DNA of 64,000 bases from Pseudomonas hunanensis (GCF_013393325.1 NZ_QJRC01000092.1:1-64000); one strand, 5' to 3'; positions 1-7,063 are shown, numbered from the stretch's first letter. Program-made: numbers and translations. The notes: generated from the sequence alone by a model not told the origin.

Positions 1-1569
1 GAGGAAAACCTCGACCTGCTCGAATCCCTGCGCAAGTCGAAGATCAAGCTGGTACTGACCCGTCACGAGCAGTCTGCAGGTTTCATGGCTGCCACCTACG
101 GCCGCCTGACCGGCAAGACCGGCGTCAGCCTGTCGACCCTCGGCCCTGGCGCCACCAACCTGGTCACCGCCAGCGCCTATGCCTACCTGGGCGGCATGCC
201 GATGATGATGATCACCGGGCAGAAGCCGATCAAGAAGTCCAAGCAGGGCCGCTTCCAGATCATTGACGTGTGCGGCATGATGGACCCCATCACCAAGTAC
301 ACCCACCAGTTCGCCTCGGCCGACAACATCCCGTCGCGCATGCGCGAAGCCTTCCGCCTGGCCGAAGAAGAAAAGCCGGGGGCGGTACACCTGGAGCTGC
401 CGGAAGACATCGCCGCCGAGCAGACCGATGCGTTACCGATCCCTCAGAGCCTCCACCGTCGACCGTTAGCCGAGCAAAAGGCAATCGAAGCGGCGGTTGA
501 GAGGCTGCACAGAGCCCGCAACCCTATCTTGGTGATCGGCGCAGGCGCCAACCGCAAGATGACCGCCAAGGTCCTCAAGCAACTGATCGACGAGACTCGA
601 ATCCCGTTCATCACAACCCAATTGGGCAAAGGTGTGGTCGACGAGCGCCATCCCTGCTTCCTCGGTAATGCTGCGCTTTCGGCCGGTGATTTTGTACACC
701 GTGCAATCGAAGCCGCCGACCTGATCATCAACATCGGCCACGACGTGATCGAGAAGCCGCCGTTCTTCATGGTTCGCGGCGGCACCGAGGTCATCCACAT
801 CAACTTCCGTGCCGCCGAAGTCGATGCCGTGTACTTCCCGCAGGTTGAAGTGATCGGCGACATTGCCAACGCCGTGTGGCAGATCGGCGAAGCGCTGAAC
901 GACACGTCGCACTGGGACTTCACCCGCCTGATGGCCATTCGTGAAGCCAACGAAGCACAGATCGCCGAAGGCGCCGACGATAACCGCTTCCCGGTCTACC
1001 CGCAGCGCCTGGTGGCCGACATCCGTCGTGTACTGCCGTCGGAAGGCATCGTTGCCCTGGACAACGGCATCTACAAGATCTGGTTCGCCCGTAACTACAA
1101 GGCGCACAAACCCAACACCGTGCTGCTCGATAACGCCCTGGCGACCATGGGCGCGGGCCTGCCATCGGCGATGGCGGCGCACCTGGTGTACCCGGATCGC
1201 CCGGTGATCTCGGTGTGCGGCGACGGTGGCTTCATGATGAACAGCCAGGAGCTGGAAACCGCGGTACGTCTGGGCATGCACATCACCGTGGTGATCCTGC
1301 GTGACGACGGCTACGGCATGATCCGCTGGAAGCAGGCCAACATGGGCTTCACCGATTTCGGCCTGGACTACGGCAACCCGGACTTCGTCAAATACGCCGA
1401 AGCTTATGGCGCCAATGGGTATCGCGTAGAAAGTGCCGACTCGTTGATTCCGCTGCTTGACCACTGTGTCTCCAACCCAGGGGTGCACGTGATTGATTGT
1501 CCGGTCGACTACAGCGATAACGACCGTATATTGAACATTGATCTGCGCGAGCGCAGCGCGGCGGTGTGA
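1..1569 (+). CDS. Acetolactate synthase, catabolic AlsS-like (5' partial)
   Basis: The reading frame is open from base 1, so the true start lies outside the window; 522 residues are visible. It is a thiamine-diphosphate enzyme of the acetohydroxyacid synthase/pyruvate oxidase family. The TPP-activating glutamate sits in LTRHEQSAGFMAATYGR, and the C-terminal TPP/Mg motif begins CGDGGFMMN and continues to LRDDGYGMI. The tail DFVKYAEAYGANGYRVES and PVDYSDN resembles AlsS-type catabolic acetolactate synthases, which condense two pyruvates to acetolactate without a regulatory subunit. No small subunit (ilvN) gene follows. The family is certain. The exact substrate is inferred, since a related 2-oxoacid decarboxylase or carboligase would look similar. 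Confidence 0.85.
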   Translation, partial: EENLDLLESLRKSKIKLVLTRHEQSAGFMAATYGRLTGKTGVSLSTLGPGATNLVTASAYAYLGGMPMMMITGQKPIKKSKQGRFQIIDVCGMMDPITKYTHQFASADNIPSRMREAFRLAEEEKPGAVHLELPEDIAAEQTDALPIPQSLHRRPLAEQKAIEAAVERLHRARNPILVIGAGANRKMTAKVLKQLIDETRIPFITTQLGKGVVDERHPCFLGNAALSAGDFVHRAIEAADLIINIGHDVIEKPPFFMVRGGTEVIHINFRAAEVDAVYFPQVEVIGDIANAVWQIGEALNDTSHWDFTRLMAIREANEAQIAEGADDNRFPVYPQRLVADIRRVLPSEGIVALDNGIYKIWFARNYKAHKPNTVLLDNALATMGAGLPSAMAAHLVYPDRPVISVCGDGGFMMNSQELETAVRLGMHITVVILRDDGYGMIRWKQANMGFTDFGLDYGNPDFVKYAEAYGANGYRVESADSLIPLLDHCVSNPGVHVIDCPVDYSDNDRILNIDLRERSAAV

Positions 1570-1675
1570 AGCCGTCTTGTTCTGGCTGATCGCCGATTCA
1601 GTGTGGTGGCGAAGCGTCTGGCTGACAAACAAAGGCAAGGTTATGCTTCGCCACCCACAGATAAGGAGAGCGAGA

Positions 1676-1867
1676 ATGGGCAGAGGGCTGGAAAGGATTC
1701 GAGCGTGGCTTACACCACGGAGGCGGTTCTGGTCAGGCATGGCCCTGTTCACAGTGACTGTTATCGTGCCGGTTGTCAGCCCAGGAACGAGCGTCAGTTG
1801 GCTCATCGGACCTGCTGCCGTACTCATCGTTGGTAGCTTGATGACGGTGCCGAACGGCAAACAATGA
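1676..1867 (+). CDS. Small two-helix membrane protein
   Basis: A 63-residue ORF whose start is set by a good ribosome-binding site (AAGGAGAG, 1663-1670) just before the ATG at 1676. A basic N-terminus (RGLERIRAWLTPRRR) precedes two hydrophobic stretches, FWSGMALFTVTVIVPVV and SWLIGPAAVLIVGSLM. It therefore looks like a small inner-membrane protein with a positively charged cytoplasmic end. It lies about 110 bp after the acetolactate synthase gene, in the same direction. No family was recognised and no function can be assigned. Confidence 0.55.
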   Translation: MGRGLERIRAWLTPRRRFWSGMALFTVTVIVPVVSPGTSVSWLIGPAAVLIVGSLMTVPNGKQ

Positions 1868-1958
1868 AGTACTGGGCCCGCAGAGGCGCGTGGGGCTGTT
1901 TTGCGAGCCCCTGACTGAATGGCCGACCGGCGCGGCCATGTTCCAGGCTGCAGGCGTA

Positions 1959-2195
1959 TCAATCTGTACGCAGTATCGGGAACAGTTCTAGCGGATTGCG
2001 TGATTCGCTGTTCATCAGGTCGCACGCAGCCGCAGCTTGTGACTTGTTTATAAAGCCGTGCTTGAGCCGTTGTTTTTCCTGGTTGTCGTAGAGGTCGAAG
2101 CCGCCCGAAGTGGTCGCGGCGTAGAACCGGTTGCCGATGCGGAAGGACTCGCCTTCCACTGGCACAGCAGGAACGATAACGAATCTTGGTTGCAT
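1959..2195 (-). CDS. Small conserved hypothetical protein
   Basis: A 78-residue protein starting MQPRFVIVPAV. The start was chosen because the reverse strand carries GGGGAGG about 8 nt before this ATG, while the upstream extension lacks such a site. It contains a compact stretch typical of small Pseudomonas proteins that describe a field value (FRIGNRFYAATTSGGFDLYDN), followed by an amphipathic C-terminal helix. There is no signal peptide or membrane segment. It lies at the edge of the phage-like regulatory island, downstream of the alginate-lyase-like gene on the same strand but 190 bp away. The function is unknown. Confidence 0.6.
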   Translation of the reverse strand: MQPRFVIVPAVPVEGESFRIGNRFYAATTSGGFDLYDNQEKQRLKHGFINKSQAAAACDLMNSESRNPLELFPILRTD

Positions 2196-2385
2196 GTCAC
2201 GCGCCTCCCCAGGCAGATATCTAATTATTAGTCTGAGAGCGGGAAGGCAACAATATGACTCATCGAGACTAATCAATGGCGTGGCGTGTCACGGCTATCC
2301 GCCATGAACTGAGGGATGGCTGGCATCCCGATGCAACCCGTGTGATGGGGGAGGCGCATCGGAATGTCTTGCCGGCGCTCGGCGC

Positions 2386-3060
2386 TCAGCGATGGATGAG
2401 CGAGAGCTCGCTGATGATGCAGATCGAGCCTTCGTCGGCGGGCGTTGCAGCGGTGTAGTCGACCTGGTTGTAGACCCCACCGTGGAACTCGAACAGGCGT
2501 GAAGCCCAGGTACTGTCGAGCTGCAAATCGCCCGATGTGCCGGATACCCCATTGCATTTGGCTGTCACATTGACCACGCCGTCAGCCGTGGTGTGGATGC
2601 TGATGTTGAACTTCTCCCCTAGCGGCACCCCCTTCAAAACCGTTGAGTTCACAGGGTCTGTCTGGTTGTAGGTGCGTCGAAAGCCCAGGGTGATGTTGCC
2701 CTTGTTCCAGAACACTTTCACCGGCGGGCTGTCATCCCCACGCACGTGCATCTGGGCGATGACCACCTTCTGCGCCGCGTTTACCTTGGTCAGCGTCATT
2801 GTCTGGCGATTCCAGTGATCCTGGGCGCTGGCCAGCGTCCAGTCTTCCGTTTCTGTCCACTCGCAGCGGGTCCTGTGAGTGCTTTTGCTCGAAGCCCCTT
2901 TGGTGGGGGCTGAAAACTGGATCGAACCATCGCTGAGCACCTTCACGATGCTCGGGAAGCGGGCAATTGCTTCGGCGCCGTTGACTTCCAGGGCAACCGG
3001 ATTGGTTGAGGAAACCGCTATCGGGGTGGCAATGGTGAGCTTGCTGATGTCTACGGCCAT
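2386..3060 (-). CDS. Polysaccharide lyase family 7 (alginate lyase-like)
   Basis: A 224-residue protein matching the alginate_lyase2/PL7 jelly-roll fold. The three PL7 signatures are visible in order: an arginine-rich strand (HRTRCEW, about residue 65; the family has R-S/T-E-L-R), a Q-x-H strand (IAQMHV, about 103) and the C-terminal FHGGVYNQ (about 191; family YFKAGxYxQ). These carry the catalytic Arg, Gln/His and Tyr. PL7 enzymes cleave alginate by beta-elimination. The start at MAVDISKL is supported by TAAGGAGCA 8-9 nt upstream. No signal peptide is seen, so it may act in the cytoplasm or need cell lysis for release. Its promoter carries two copies of the operator found at the neighbouring phage-type repressor gene. 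Confidence 0.8.
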   Translation of the reverse strand: MAVDISKLTIATPIAVSSTNPVALEVNGAEAIARFPSIVKVLSDGSIQFSAPTKGASSKSTHRTRCEWTETEDWTLASAQDHWNRQTMTLTKVNAAQKVVIAQMHVRGDDSPPVKVFWNKGNITLGFRRTYNQTDPVNSTVLKGVPLGEKFNISIHTTADGVVNVTAKCNGVSGTSGDLQLDSTWASRLFEFHGGVYNQVDYTAATPADEGSICIISELSLIHR

Positions 3061-3134
3061 GGGGCTGCTCCTTAGAAAAAGCTGGGGTTGAATGGTGGAG
3101 TGATCTGGCGACCGGGAAGTGGTTGCCGACGCCA

Positions 3135-3178
3135 AAGTTAGCCATAAGCTAAATATCAGTCAATAGCTTTTGGCTAAA
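3135..3178 (-). promoter_or_regulatory. PL7 lyase promoter with two repressor operators
   Basis: Reading the reverse strand, TTGACT (3163-3158) is separated by 17 bp from TAACTT (3140-3135), a plausible sigma-70 promoter about 75 bp before the lyase start. Two copies of a 17-bp palindrome overlap it. GTTAGC-CATAA-GCTAAA (3137-3153) covers the -10 and spacer, and AATAGC-TTTTG-GCTAAA (3162-3178) abuts the -35. Their centres are 25 bp apart. The same half-site GCTAAA with a 5-bp spacer occurs at 4512-4528 and 4562-4578 beside the S24 repressor gene. Repression by that protein is inferred. Confidence 0.65.
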
Positions 3179-3179
3179 T

Positions 3180-3218
3180 AAATTTCGCTTGAAGAATAAT
3201 TACCCGCGGGCGAAATTT
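3180..3218. repeat. 9-bp inverted repeat in divergent promoter region
   Basis: AAATTTCGC (3180-3188) and GCGAAATTT (3210-3218) form perfect 9-bp arms around a 21-bp AT-rich spacer. The pair lies midway between the divergent lyase and DUF1654 genes. It could be a second regulator site or a weak structure; nothing in the sequence decides which. Confidence 0.4.
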
Positions 3219-3244
3219 TTCCGCAATGGGGCTTTACGCTGGAT

Positions 3245-3289
3245 TTGGCAGTGAGATAAGCTTTCCTTTAATACTGTACAAACATACAG
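3245..3289 (+). promoter_or_regulatory. SOS promoter: sigma-70 elements plus LexA box
   Basis: CTGTACAAACATACAG (3274-3289) fits the gammaproteobacterial LexA consensus CTG-N10-CAG, with the CTGT/ACAG arms fully symmetric. It overlaps the end of a -10 element TAATAC (3269-3274), which lies 18 bp after TTGGCA (3245-3250). LexA bound here would block the promoter of the DUF1654 gene starting at 3306. Confidence 0.7.
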
Positions 3290-3305
3290 CCTTCAGGATG
3301 GGAAT

Positions 3306-3629
3306 ATGTCCAAGCACATGAAGTCAGAGCCCCAGCTGCGCCAGGAGATGACCGGAATAGAGCGGCTTAGCCTGCGGGTGTCGTCAATGATCAACCACCC
3401 GCTTGCGCAGACTCAGCGCTGGGTTGTGGTGCATCGCCTGGATACTGACGGTGACATGGAGTGGGAGGAGGTAATGGGCCTGCTGTCGGAAACACCCGAA
3501 CTGGACCTGACCTTCAACGATGACGAGAGCGTGACAGTGCGCTGGGAGCGCAGCAGTGTGGAAGAGCGTGACGATTTCTTGGTTGAGCAGGACAGCGAGC
3601 AGCAGGTCGAGGAGGCGGCACCTTTCTGA
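3306..3629 (+). CDS. DUF1654 family protein, SOS-controlled
   Basis: A 107-residue acidic protein with the DUF1654 pattern known from Pseudomonas chromosomes and prophages: IERLSLRVSSMINHPLAQTQRWVVVHRL followed by a W-E-E-V-M segment and a beta-strand TVRWERS. The ribosome-binding site AGGATGGGA lies just before the ATG. The last 25 residues are very acidic and probably disordered. The function of the family is unknown. A LexA box overlaps the promoter, so expression is expected after DNA damage. It converges on the S24 repressor gene, with a shared terminator between them. Confidence 0.75.
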   Translation: MSKHMKSEPQLRQEMTGIERLSLRVSSMINHPLAQTQRWVVVHRLDTDGDMEWEEVMGLLSETPELDLTFNDDESVTVRWERSSVEERDDFLVEQDSEQQVEEAAPF

Positions 3630-3640
3630 GCATCAGAAAA

Positions 3641-3669
3641 AGCCCGCCGTGGAGGGCGGGCTTCGCTTT
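3641..3669. terminator. Bidirectional rho-independent terminator
   Basis: An 8-bp GC stem, AGCCCGCC (3641-3648) and GGCGGGCT (3655-3662), with a 6-nt loop. It is preceded by AAAAA and followed by TCGCTTT, so it can serve both the DUF1654 gene and the convergent repressor gene. Confidence 0.85.
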
Positions 3670-4492
3670 ACACAAGGTGGGCATTCCACACCAGTAGCAC
3701 CCTGGCCTGTATGTAAATCTCTTCCTGGCGAATCATGCGGTCTTTGTGTCGCGAGTTGTCGGAGATCATCTCGAAATGCTCCTCATCCGCGATTTGCAGC
3801 CGCTTGATGTAGATGTGGTCGCCCCAGGAGAAGAAATAGATGCCATCGCCAACGAACTCGCGGATGCTGACATCGACGATCAGCGGGTCGCGGTGCTTGA
3901 TGGTTGGCTCCATCGACTGGCCCCAGCCCGTTACCATTTTCAGGTGGTGGTGCTCACTGAACGCTACGCCCAGTTCGCGCAGGTGGCTGGGGCTGACGCG
4001 AATGTCCTTGAACATCTCGGGGTAATCGTGGGGGATCTGGCCGCCACCCATGGCTGCCCGCACGTCGTAATGGGCAATCCACACTTCATCACCGACCAGG
4101 CCAGGGCGAACCCGCTCAGCCTTCACCAGTGGGGTATCTGCTGGCTCTTGCGCAGCGGCCAGCAACCGTTGCCGGGTTTCTTCGGGGATACCTTTACCGC
4201 TTCTTGCCAGCATCTGCTTGACCAGGTCGGCTGCAGAAAGCTTGCTGTCAGCCACCTCGACGCCAACTTGCGTGTGCTCGCCTGGCGTCACCGCATCGAA
4301 CCAACCCCGTGGCAAACCTTCGATGCCCTCGATGCGACGGGCCACGTCATCACCCAGGTTCTTCGCGGTCTTGTCGGAAAGGATCTGGCTCAGATGGGCA
4401 GGCGCCATCCCCCAGCGCTCTGCGCAGGATCCTTTCCTCTGGCTACCGATCAGCTTGATCAGGTTGAGCTTGCGAATTTCGTAAATATCCAT
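3668..4492 (-). CDS. Phage-type CI repressor with S24 (LexA-like) domain
   Basis: A 274-residue transcriptional repressor. The N-terminal part (MDIYEIRKLNLIKLI...AERWGMAPAHLSQILS, about residues 1-60) is a lambda-repressor-like helix-turn-helix. The C-terminal part (about 140-274) is a Peptidase_S24 domain. WGQSMEPTI supplies the catalytic serine, and the lysine is in HIYIKRLQI. Cleavage would occur at AMGGG (about residue 145), where LexA/CI proteins have Ala-Gly. Such repressors self-cleave when RecA is activated. An upstream ATG at 4537 is in frame, but the 17-bp operator 4512-4528 would then fall inside the coding region, so 4492 (or ATG 4504) is preferred. No integrase or structural phage genes are nearby. 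Confidence 0.85.
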   Translation of the reverse strand: MDIYEIRKLNLIKLIGSQRKGSCAERWGMAPAHLSQILSDKTAKNLGDDVARRIEGIEGLPRGWFDAVTPGEHTQVGVEVADSKLSAADLVKQMLARSGKGIPEETRQRLLAAAQEPADTPLVKAERVRPGLVGDEVWIAHYDVRAAMGGGQIPHDYPEMFKDIRVSPSHLRELGVAFSEHHHLKMVTGWGQSMEPTIKHRDPLIVDVSIREFVGDGIYFFSWGDHIYIKRLQIADEEHFEMISDNSRHKDRMIRQEEIYIQARVLLVWNAHLV

Positions 4493-4511
4493 GGGGTGAA
4501 GCATGCCAGTG

Positions 4512-4578
4512 TTTAGCTGGCTGCTAAATATGCGCATGGCTAAATTGGCTCTTGTGGCGATGTTAGCTGTAGGCTAAA
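4512..4578. promoter_or_regulatory. Repressor operators (two good, one degenerate)
   Basis: TTTAGC-TGGCT-GCTAAA (4512-4528) is a perfect 6-5-6 palindrome, and GTTAGC-TGTAG-GCTAAA (4562-4578) matches 5 of 6 positions. A weaker middle site ATATGC-GCATG-GCTAAA (4528-4544) keeps one full half. Centres are at 4520, 4536 and 4570. They lie between the repressor gene and the divergent membrane-protein gene, as in a phage operator region with three sites of graded quality. The sites match those at the PL7 lyase promoter. Confidence 0.7.
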
Positions 4579-4656
4579 TTAAATGGGCGAACAAGGAAAG
4601 CCACCGAGGCAATTTTCTCCAAGGCTTATCACATCATCATCTGTAATGAGGTGCAC

Positions 4657-4971
4657 ATGGATCCGACCGACCTCGGCCCGGGCACAGTCACTTGGCTGAG
4701 CGGTACGGGTACTGTTTTGCTGGGTGCATTTCTGTGGCTGCGCAAGTGGTTGTCCAGGGATGCGGTCGACCGCGCGATGGACAGTGCGGATATTGCGGTC
4801 ATCCACCGCCTGACAGAACTGCTGGACATCGAACGGGACGCCCGAAGAGAGGCAGAGGCTAAAGCTGATCAGCTCGCCAAGGAGCGAAACGAACTGGTGA
4901 TGACCGTGGGGCGGCTGCAAGGCAAGGTCATGGCCCTGACCAACCAGTCTGGTCGCAGCCCTCATCCCTGA
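4657..4971 (+). CDS. Small membrane protein with coiled coil, phage-like
   Basis: A 104-residue protein starting at ATG 4657, with GAGG 5 nt before it; the upstream in-frame GTG at 4651 overlaps that site. One hydrophobic segment (TVTWLSGTGTVLLGAFLWL, about residues 10-28) is followed by a charged region that reads as a coiled coil (IERDARREAEAKADQLAKERNEL, about 58-80). Proteins of this shape often sit next to repressor genes in Pseudomonas prophages. It is divergent from the S24 repressor and separated by its operators, so it should be co-regulated with repressor release. The function is unknown. Confidence 0.65.
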   Translation: MDPTDLGPGTVTWLSGTGTVLLGAFLWLRKWLSRDAVDRAMDSADIAVIHRLTELLDIERDARREAEAKADQLAKERNELVMTVGRLQGKVMALTNQSGRSPHP

Positions 4972-4985
4972 GGGGTGGCCCAAGC

Positions 4986-5012
4986 AAAAAAAAGCCCGCC
5001 AGATTGGCGGGC
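4986..5012 (-). terminator. Rho-independent terminator
   Basis: An 8-bp stem, GCCCGCCA (4994-5001) and TGGCGGGC (5005-5012), with a 3-nt loop, preceded on the + strand by eight A residues (T8 on the reverse strand). It terminates the 60-residue gene read leftwards from 5231. It may also stop convergent transcription weakly. Confidence 0.85.
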
Positions 5013-5048
5013 ACAAGGGCGTAGGGAGCAACGCACAACAAATTCGGG

Positions 5049-5231
5049 TCAGGCGACCAGGGTGCCGGGTTGCAACTGCTCAACCAGGGCCTGGGCCGAG
5101 GCAAGCGTCGGCATCGGGCCGCTCACGGCCTCACCGTTACGCACCAGGTACCAGCATGCCAACAGGCCCTGTTCACGCAGTGAAACGGGGACGGCGCTAC
5201 CGACAACGGACATGATCTGAATAGTGGCCAT
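5049..5231 (-). CDS. Small conserved hypothetical protein
   Basis: A 60-residue protein, MATIQIMSVVGSAVPVSLREQ. A very strong ribosome-binding site (AGGAGGT) stands 5 nt before the ATG, and a rho-independent terminator follows the stop, so this is a real monocistronic gene. It contains one weakly hydrophobic stretch (LLACWYLVRNGEAV) and ends in an alanine/leucine-rich helix. There is no clear membrane segment or known domain. The function is unknown. Confidence 0.65.
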   Translation of the reverse strand: MATIQIMSVVGSAVPVSLREQGLLACWYLVRNGEAVSGPMPTLASAQALVEQLQPGTLVA

Positions 5232-5325
5232 GAGGACCTCCTGTGAAACATGGCTCTACCATACGCAGCAGCCGGAACGCTTTGAAATCAACTTCCTCGA
5301 TAGTGGTCATTAGTTCTATCAACCG

Positions 5326-5676
5326 TTACCAGCGTGGCGGGCCGTAGTACACCGGTGGCGGGCCGTAATAAGGGCGGTAGCCTGGGGGCGGTGGCGCGGG
5401 TGCGTAGTACGGCTGGTAGTACACCGGCTGTGGTGGCGGTTGCACGTACACCGGGGGAGGCGCGTAATAGACTGGCTGGCGTTCGACGTACACGGTGCGG
5501 TCACGCCCGCCATAAACCGTCGCCCCAACCACGGCACCGACCACGGCAGCACCTAGCAGGGGGCCTGGCCCATACCAACCACCGCCGCCATGGCCATAAC
5601 CGCCGTGGGCTGCAGCAGGCCCGCTGATGGCCAAGGCACCGACCAGCAGGGCGATTCCGGGAATGTGACGGTTCAT
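5326..5676 (-). CDS. Secreted Gly/Pro/Tyr-rich protein
   Basis: A 116-residue exported protein. A clear Sec signal peptide (MNRHIPGIALLVGALAISGPAAA) precedes a glycine/histidine-rich stretch, then a glycine-zipper-like segment (LLGAAVVGAVVGATVYGG, about residues 40-57). The C-terminal half is low-complexity sequence built from proline and tyrosine (PVYYAPPPVYVQPPP and similar). Such proteins are thought to sit at or in the outer membrane, but no activity is known. Conserved hypothetical in pseudomonads; the repeats make homology calls unreliable. Confidence 0.7.
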   Translation of the reverse strand: MNRHIPGIALLVGALAISGPAAAHGGYGHGGGGWYGPGPLLGAAVVGAVVGATVYGGRDRTVYVERQPVYYAPPPVYVQPPPQPVYYQPYYAPAPPPPGYRPYYGPPPVYYGPPRW

Positions 5677-5837
5677 AAAACAACCTCGCAGGAAAACCCC
5701 ACGCTTGGGGCCTTATTACTATGACTCCAGTCTCCGTCAGCTGAGCACAGGGGAACGGTAAAGGTTGTGTAAGGGACGACCAGTGGTTGCCTCTGTTACG
5801 CTGAACAAACGTTTCAGTTATGACTAAGGAGCAGGTT

Positions 5838-6659
5838 ATGTCGACAACTCCCAGCAGAGATACCGTGCTGTGCATTTCCTTGGCCGGCCGCCCTGGTACC
5901 TTCGGCGTGCGCTTTCACAACCACCTCTACCAGCAGCTGGGTTTGGACTTTTACTACAAGGCCATGCGCACCGATGACCTGCCGGCGGCGGTGGCGGGTA
6001 TCCGCGCGCTGGGTATTCGCGGCTGTGGGGTGTCGATGCCATACAAGGAGGCCTGCATGGCCTTGGTCGATGAAATCGACCCGTCAGCGCAAGCCATTGA
6101 ATCGGTCAATACCCTGGTCAACAGCAATGGCCACTTGAAGGCTTACAACACCGATTACCTGGCTGTGCGTCAGTTGCTGGCGCAGCACCAGGTCGACCCA
6201 GGCACCGCGTTTGCCCTGCGTGGCAGTGGGGGGATGGCCAAGGCCGTGGCCAGTGCCCTGCGCGATGCCGGGTTTGCCGAAGGCATCATCGTTGCGCGCA
6301 ACGAGCAGGCCGGGCGGCAGCTGGCGGATGTGTGCGGTTACCGCTTGTTGCCACAGCTGGGCGACATCTGCCCGCCAATGCTGGTGAACGTGACACCGAT
6401 CGGTATGGCGGGCGGGCCAGAGGCAGATGTGCTGGCGTTTTCCGAGCAGGCCATTGCGGCAGCGGAGCGGGTATTCGATGTGGTAGCGATGCCGGCGCAA
6501 ACGCCGCTGATCCGCCAGGCCCAAGCGTTGGGCAAGCCGGTGATCACTGGGCTGGAGGTCATTGCGCTGCAGGCGCTGGAGCAGTTTGTGCTGTACACCG
6601 GGGTAAGGCCGACGCGGGCGCAGGTAGACGCGGCAGTGGCGTACGCCCGGGATATCTGA
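5838..6659 (+). CDS. Shikimate dehydrogenase-like oxidoreductase (AroE-like)
   Basis: A 273-residue member of the shikimate/quinate dehydrogenase family. The substrate-binding domain has the catalytic lysine in VSMPYKEACM (about residue 65) and the aspartate in AYNTDYLAVR (about 101). The Rossmann part shows LRGSGGMAKAVASALRDAG (about 125-143). NVTPIGM and the C-terminal TGLEVIALQALEQF match the family. The diverged nucleotide and substrate loops, and its position away from other aroE contexts, suggest an AroE-like paralogue rather than the housekeeping AroE. Start 5838 has AAGGAGCAGG upstream; the ATG at 5820 does not. Confidence 0.85.
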   Translation: MSTTPSRDTVLCISLAGRPGTFGVRFHNHLYQQLGLDFYYKAMRTDDLPAAVAGIRALGIRGCGVSMPYKEACMALVDEIDPSAQAIESVNTLVNSNGHLKAYNTDYLAVRQLLAQHQVDPGTAFALRGSGGMAKAVASALRDAGFAEGIIVARNEQAGRQLADVCGYRLLPQLGDICPPMLVNVTPIGMAGGPEADVLAFSEQAIAAAERVFDVVAMPAQTPLIRQAQALGKPVITGLEVIALQALEQFVLYTGVRPTRAQVDAAVAYARDI

Positions 6660-6665
6660 TTATTG

Positions 6666-6711
6666 CTGTACTGGCCCTTTCGCGGCTTTAGCCGCGAAAG
6701 GGCCAGTACAG
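6666..6711. repeat. 22-bp perfect hairpin
   Basis: CTGTACTGGCCCTTTCGCGG... (6666-6687) pairs perfectly with 6690-6711, leaving a 2-nt loop. It follows the AroE-like stop by 6 bp and has no T-tract. It is probably a REP-like palindrome that also acts as a transcript end or mRNA stabiliser between convergent genes. Confidence 0.8.
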
Positions 6712-6723
6712 GATAAGACAGGG

Positions 6724-6966
6724 TCAGAACACCTTGTGCCCGTCATCCAACTGATGGTCGACCAACGCCCGGCCATGGGCCAGCGACACATGCTGAGCAT
6801 TTTCAAGGTCGGAGAAAAACTGCATCGGCATCGACAGACGCTTGCTGGTGTGCCCGTCGGGTGTGGTGATCAGGCAGCCGGCGGCATAGGGCAGGGGGGA
6901 GTCAGGATGGGGCATCACGCTGGCGGTGATGGTGTGCTCGCGGTATTCACAGTGAAGAGATTGCAT
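6724..6966 (-). CDS. Small conserved hypothetical protein
   Basis: An 80-residue soluble protein, MQSLHCEYREHTITASVMPHPD. The start was chosen for GAGGTAAGGA about 4 nt upstream; 16 further in-frame residues upstream have no site. The sequence is mixed beta/alpha with many histidines and no export signal. It reads like short Pseudomonas proteins in which a sugar/stress-type domain describes 'GHTSKRLSMPMQFFSDLENAQ'; no family was recognised with certainty. It converges with the AroE-like gene across a 22-bp hairpin. Confidence 0.55.
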   Translation of the reverse strand: MQSLHCEYREHTITASVMPHPDSPLPYAAGCLITTPDGHTSKRLSMPMQFFSDLENAQHVSLAHGRALVDHQLDDGHKVF

Positions 6967-7063
6967 CGTCCTTACCTCGCTGTGGCATGTGAAGCGGTTA
7001 CCTTCATATACCACAGCAAGGGGCCGGGAGTTCCCGGCCCGACGAGCGAGCCGCGACGAACGC

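Noticed and set aside
466..2025. 519-residue reverse-strand ORF
   Set aside because: Antisense to the acetolactate synthase gene, no recognisable domain, His/Val-rich composition typical of frame shadows in high-GC DNA.
3668..4537. Longer repressor start at ATG 4537
   Set aside because: It would place the perfect operator 4512-4528 inside the coding region and has no ribosome-binding site; 4492 or 4504 is preferred.
1676..4971. Complete prophage
   Set aside because: Repressor, DUF1654 and a phage-like membrane protein are present, but no integrase, replication, packaging, tail or lysis genes and no attachment-site repeats were seen.
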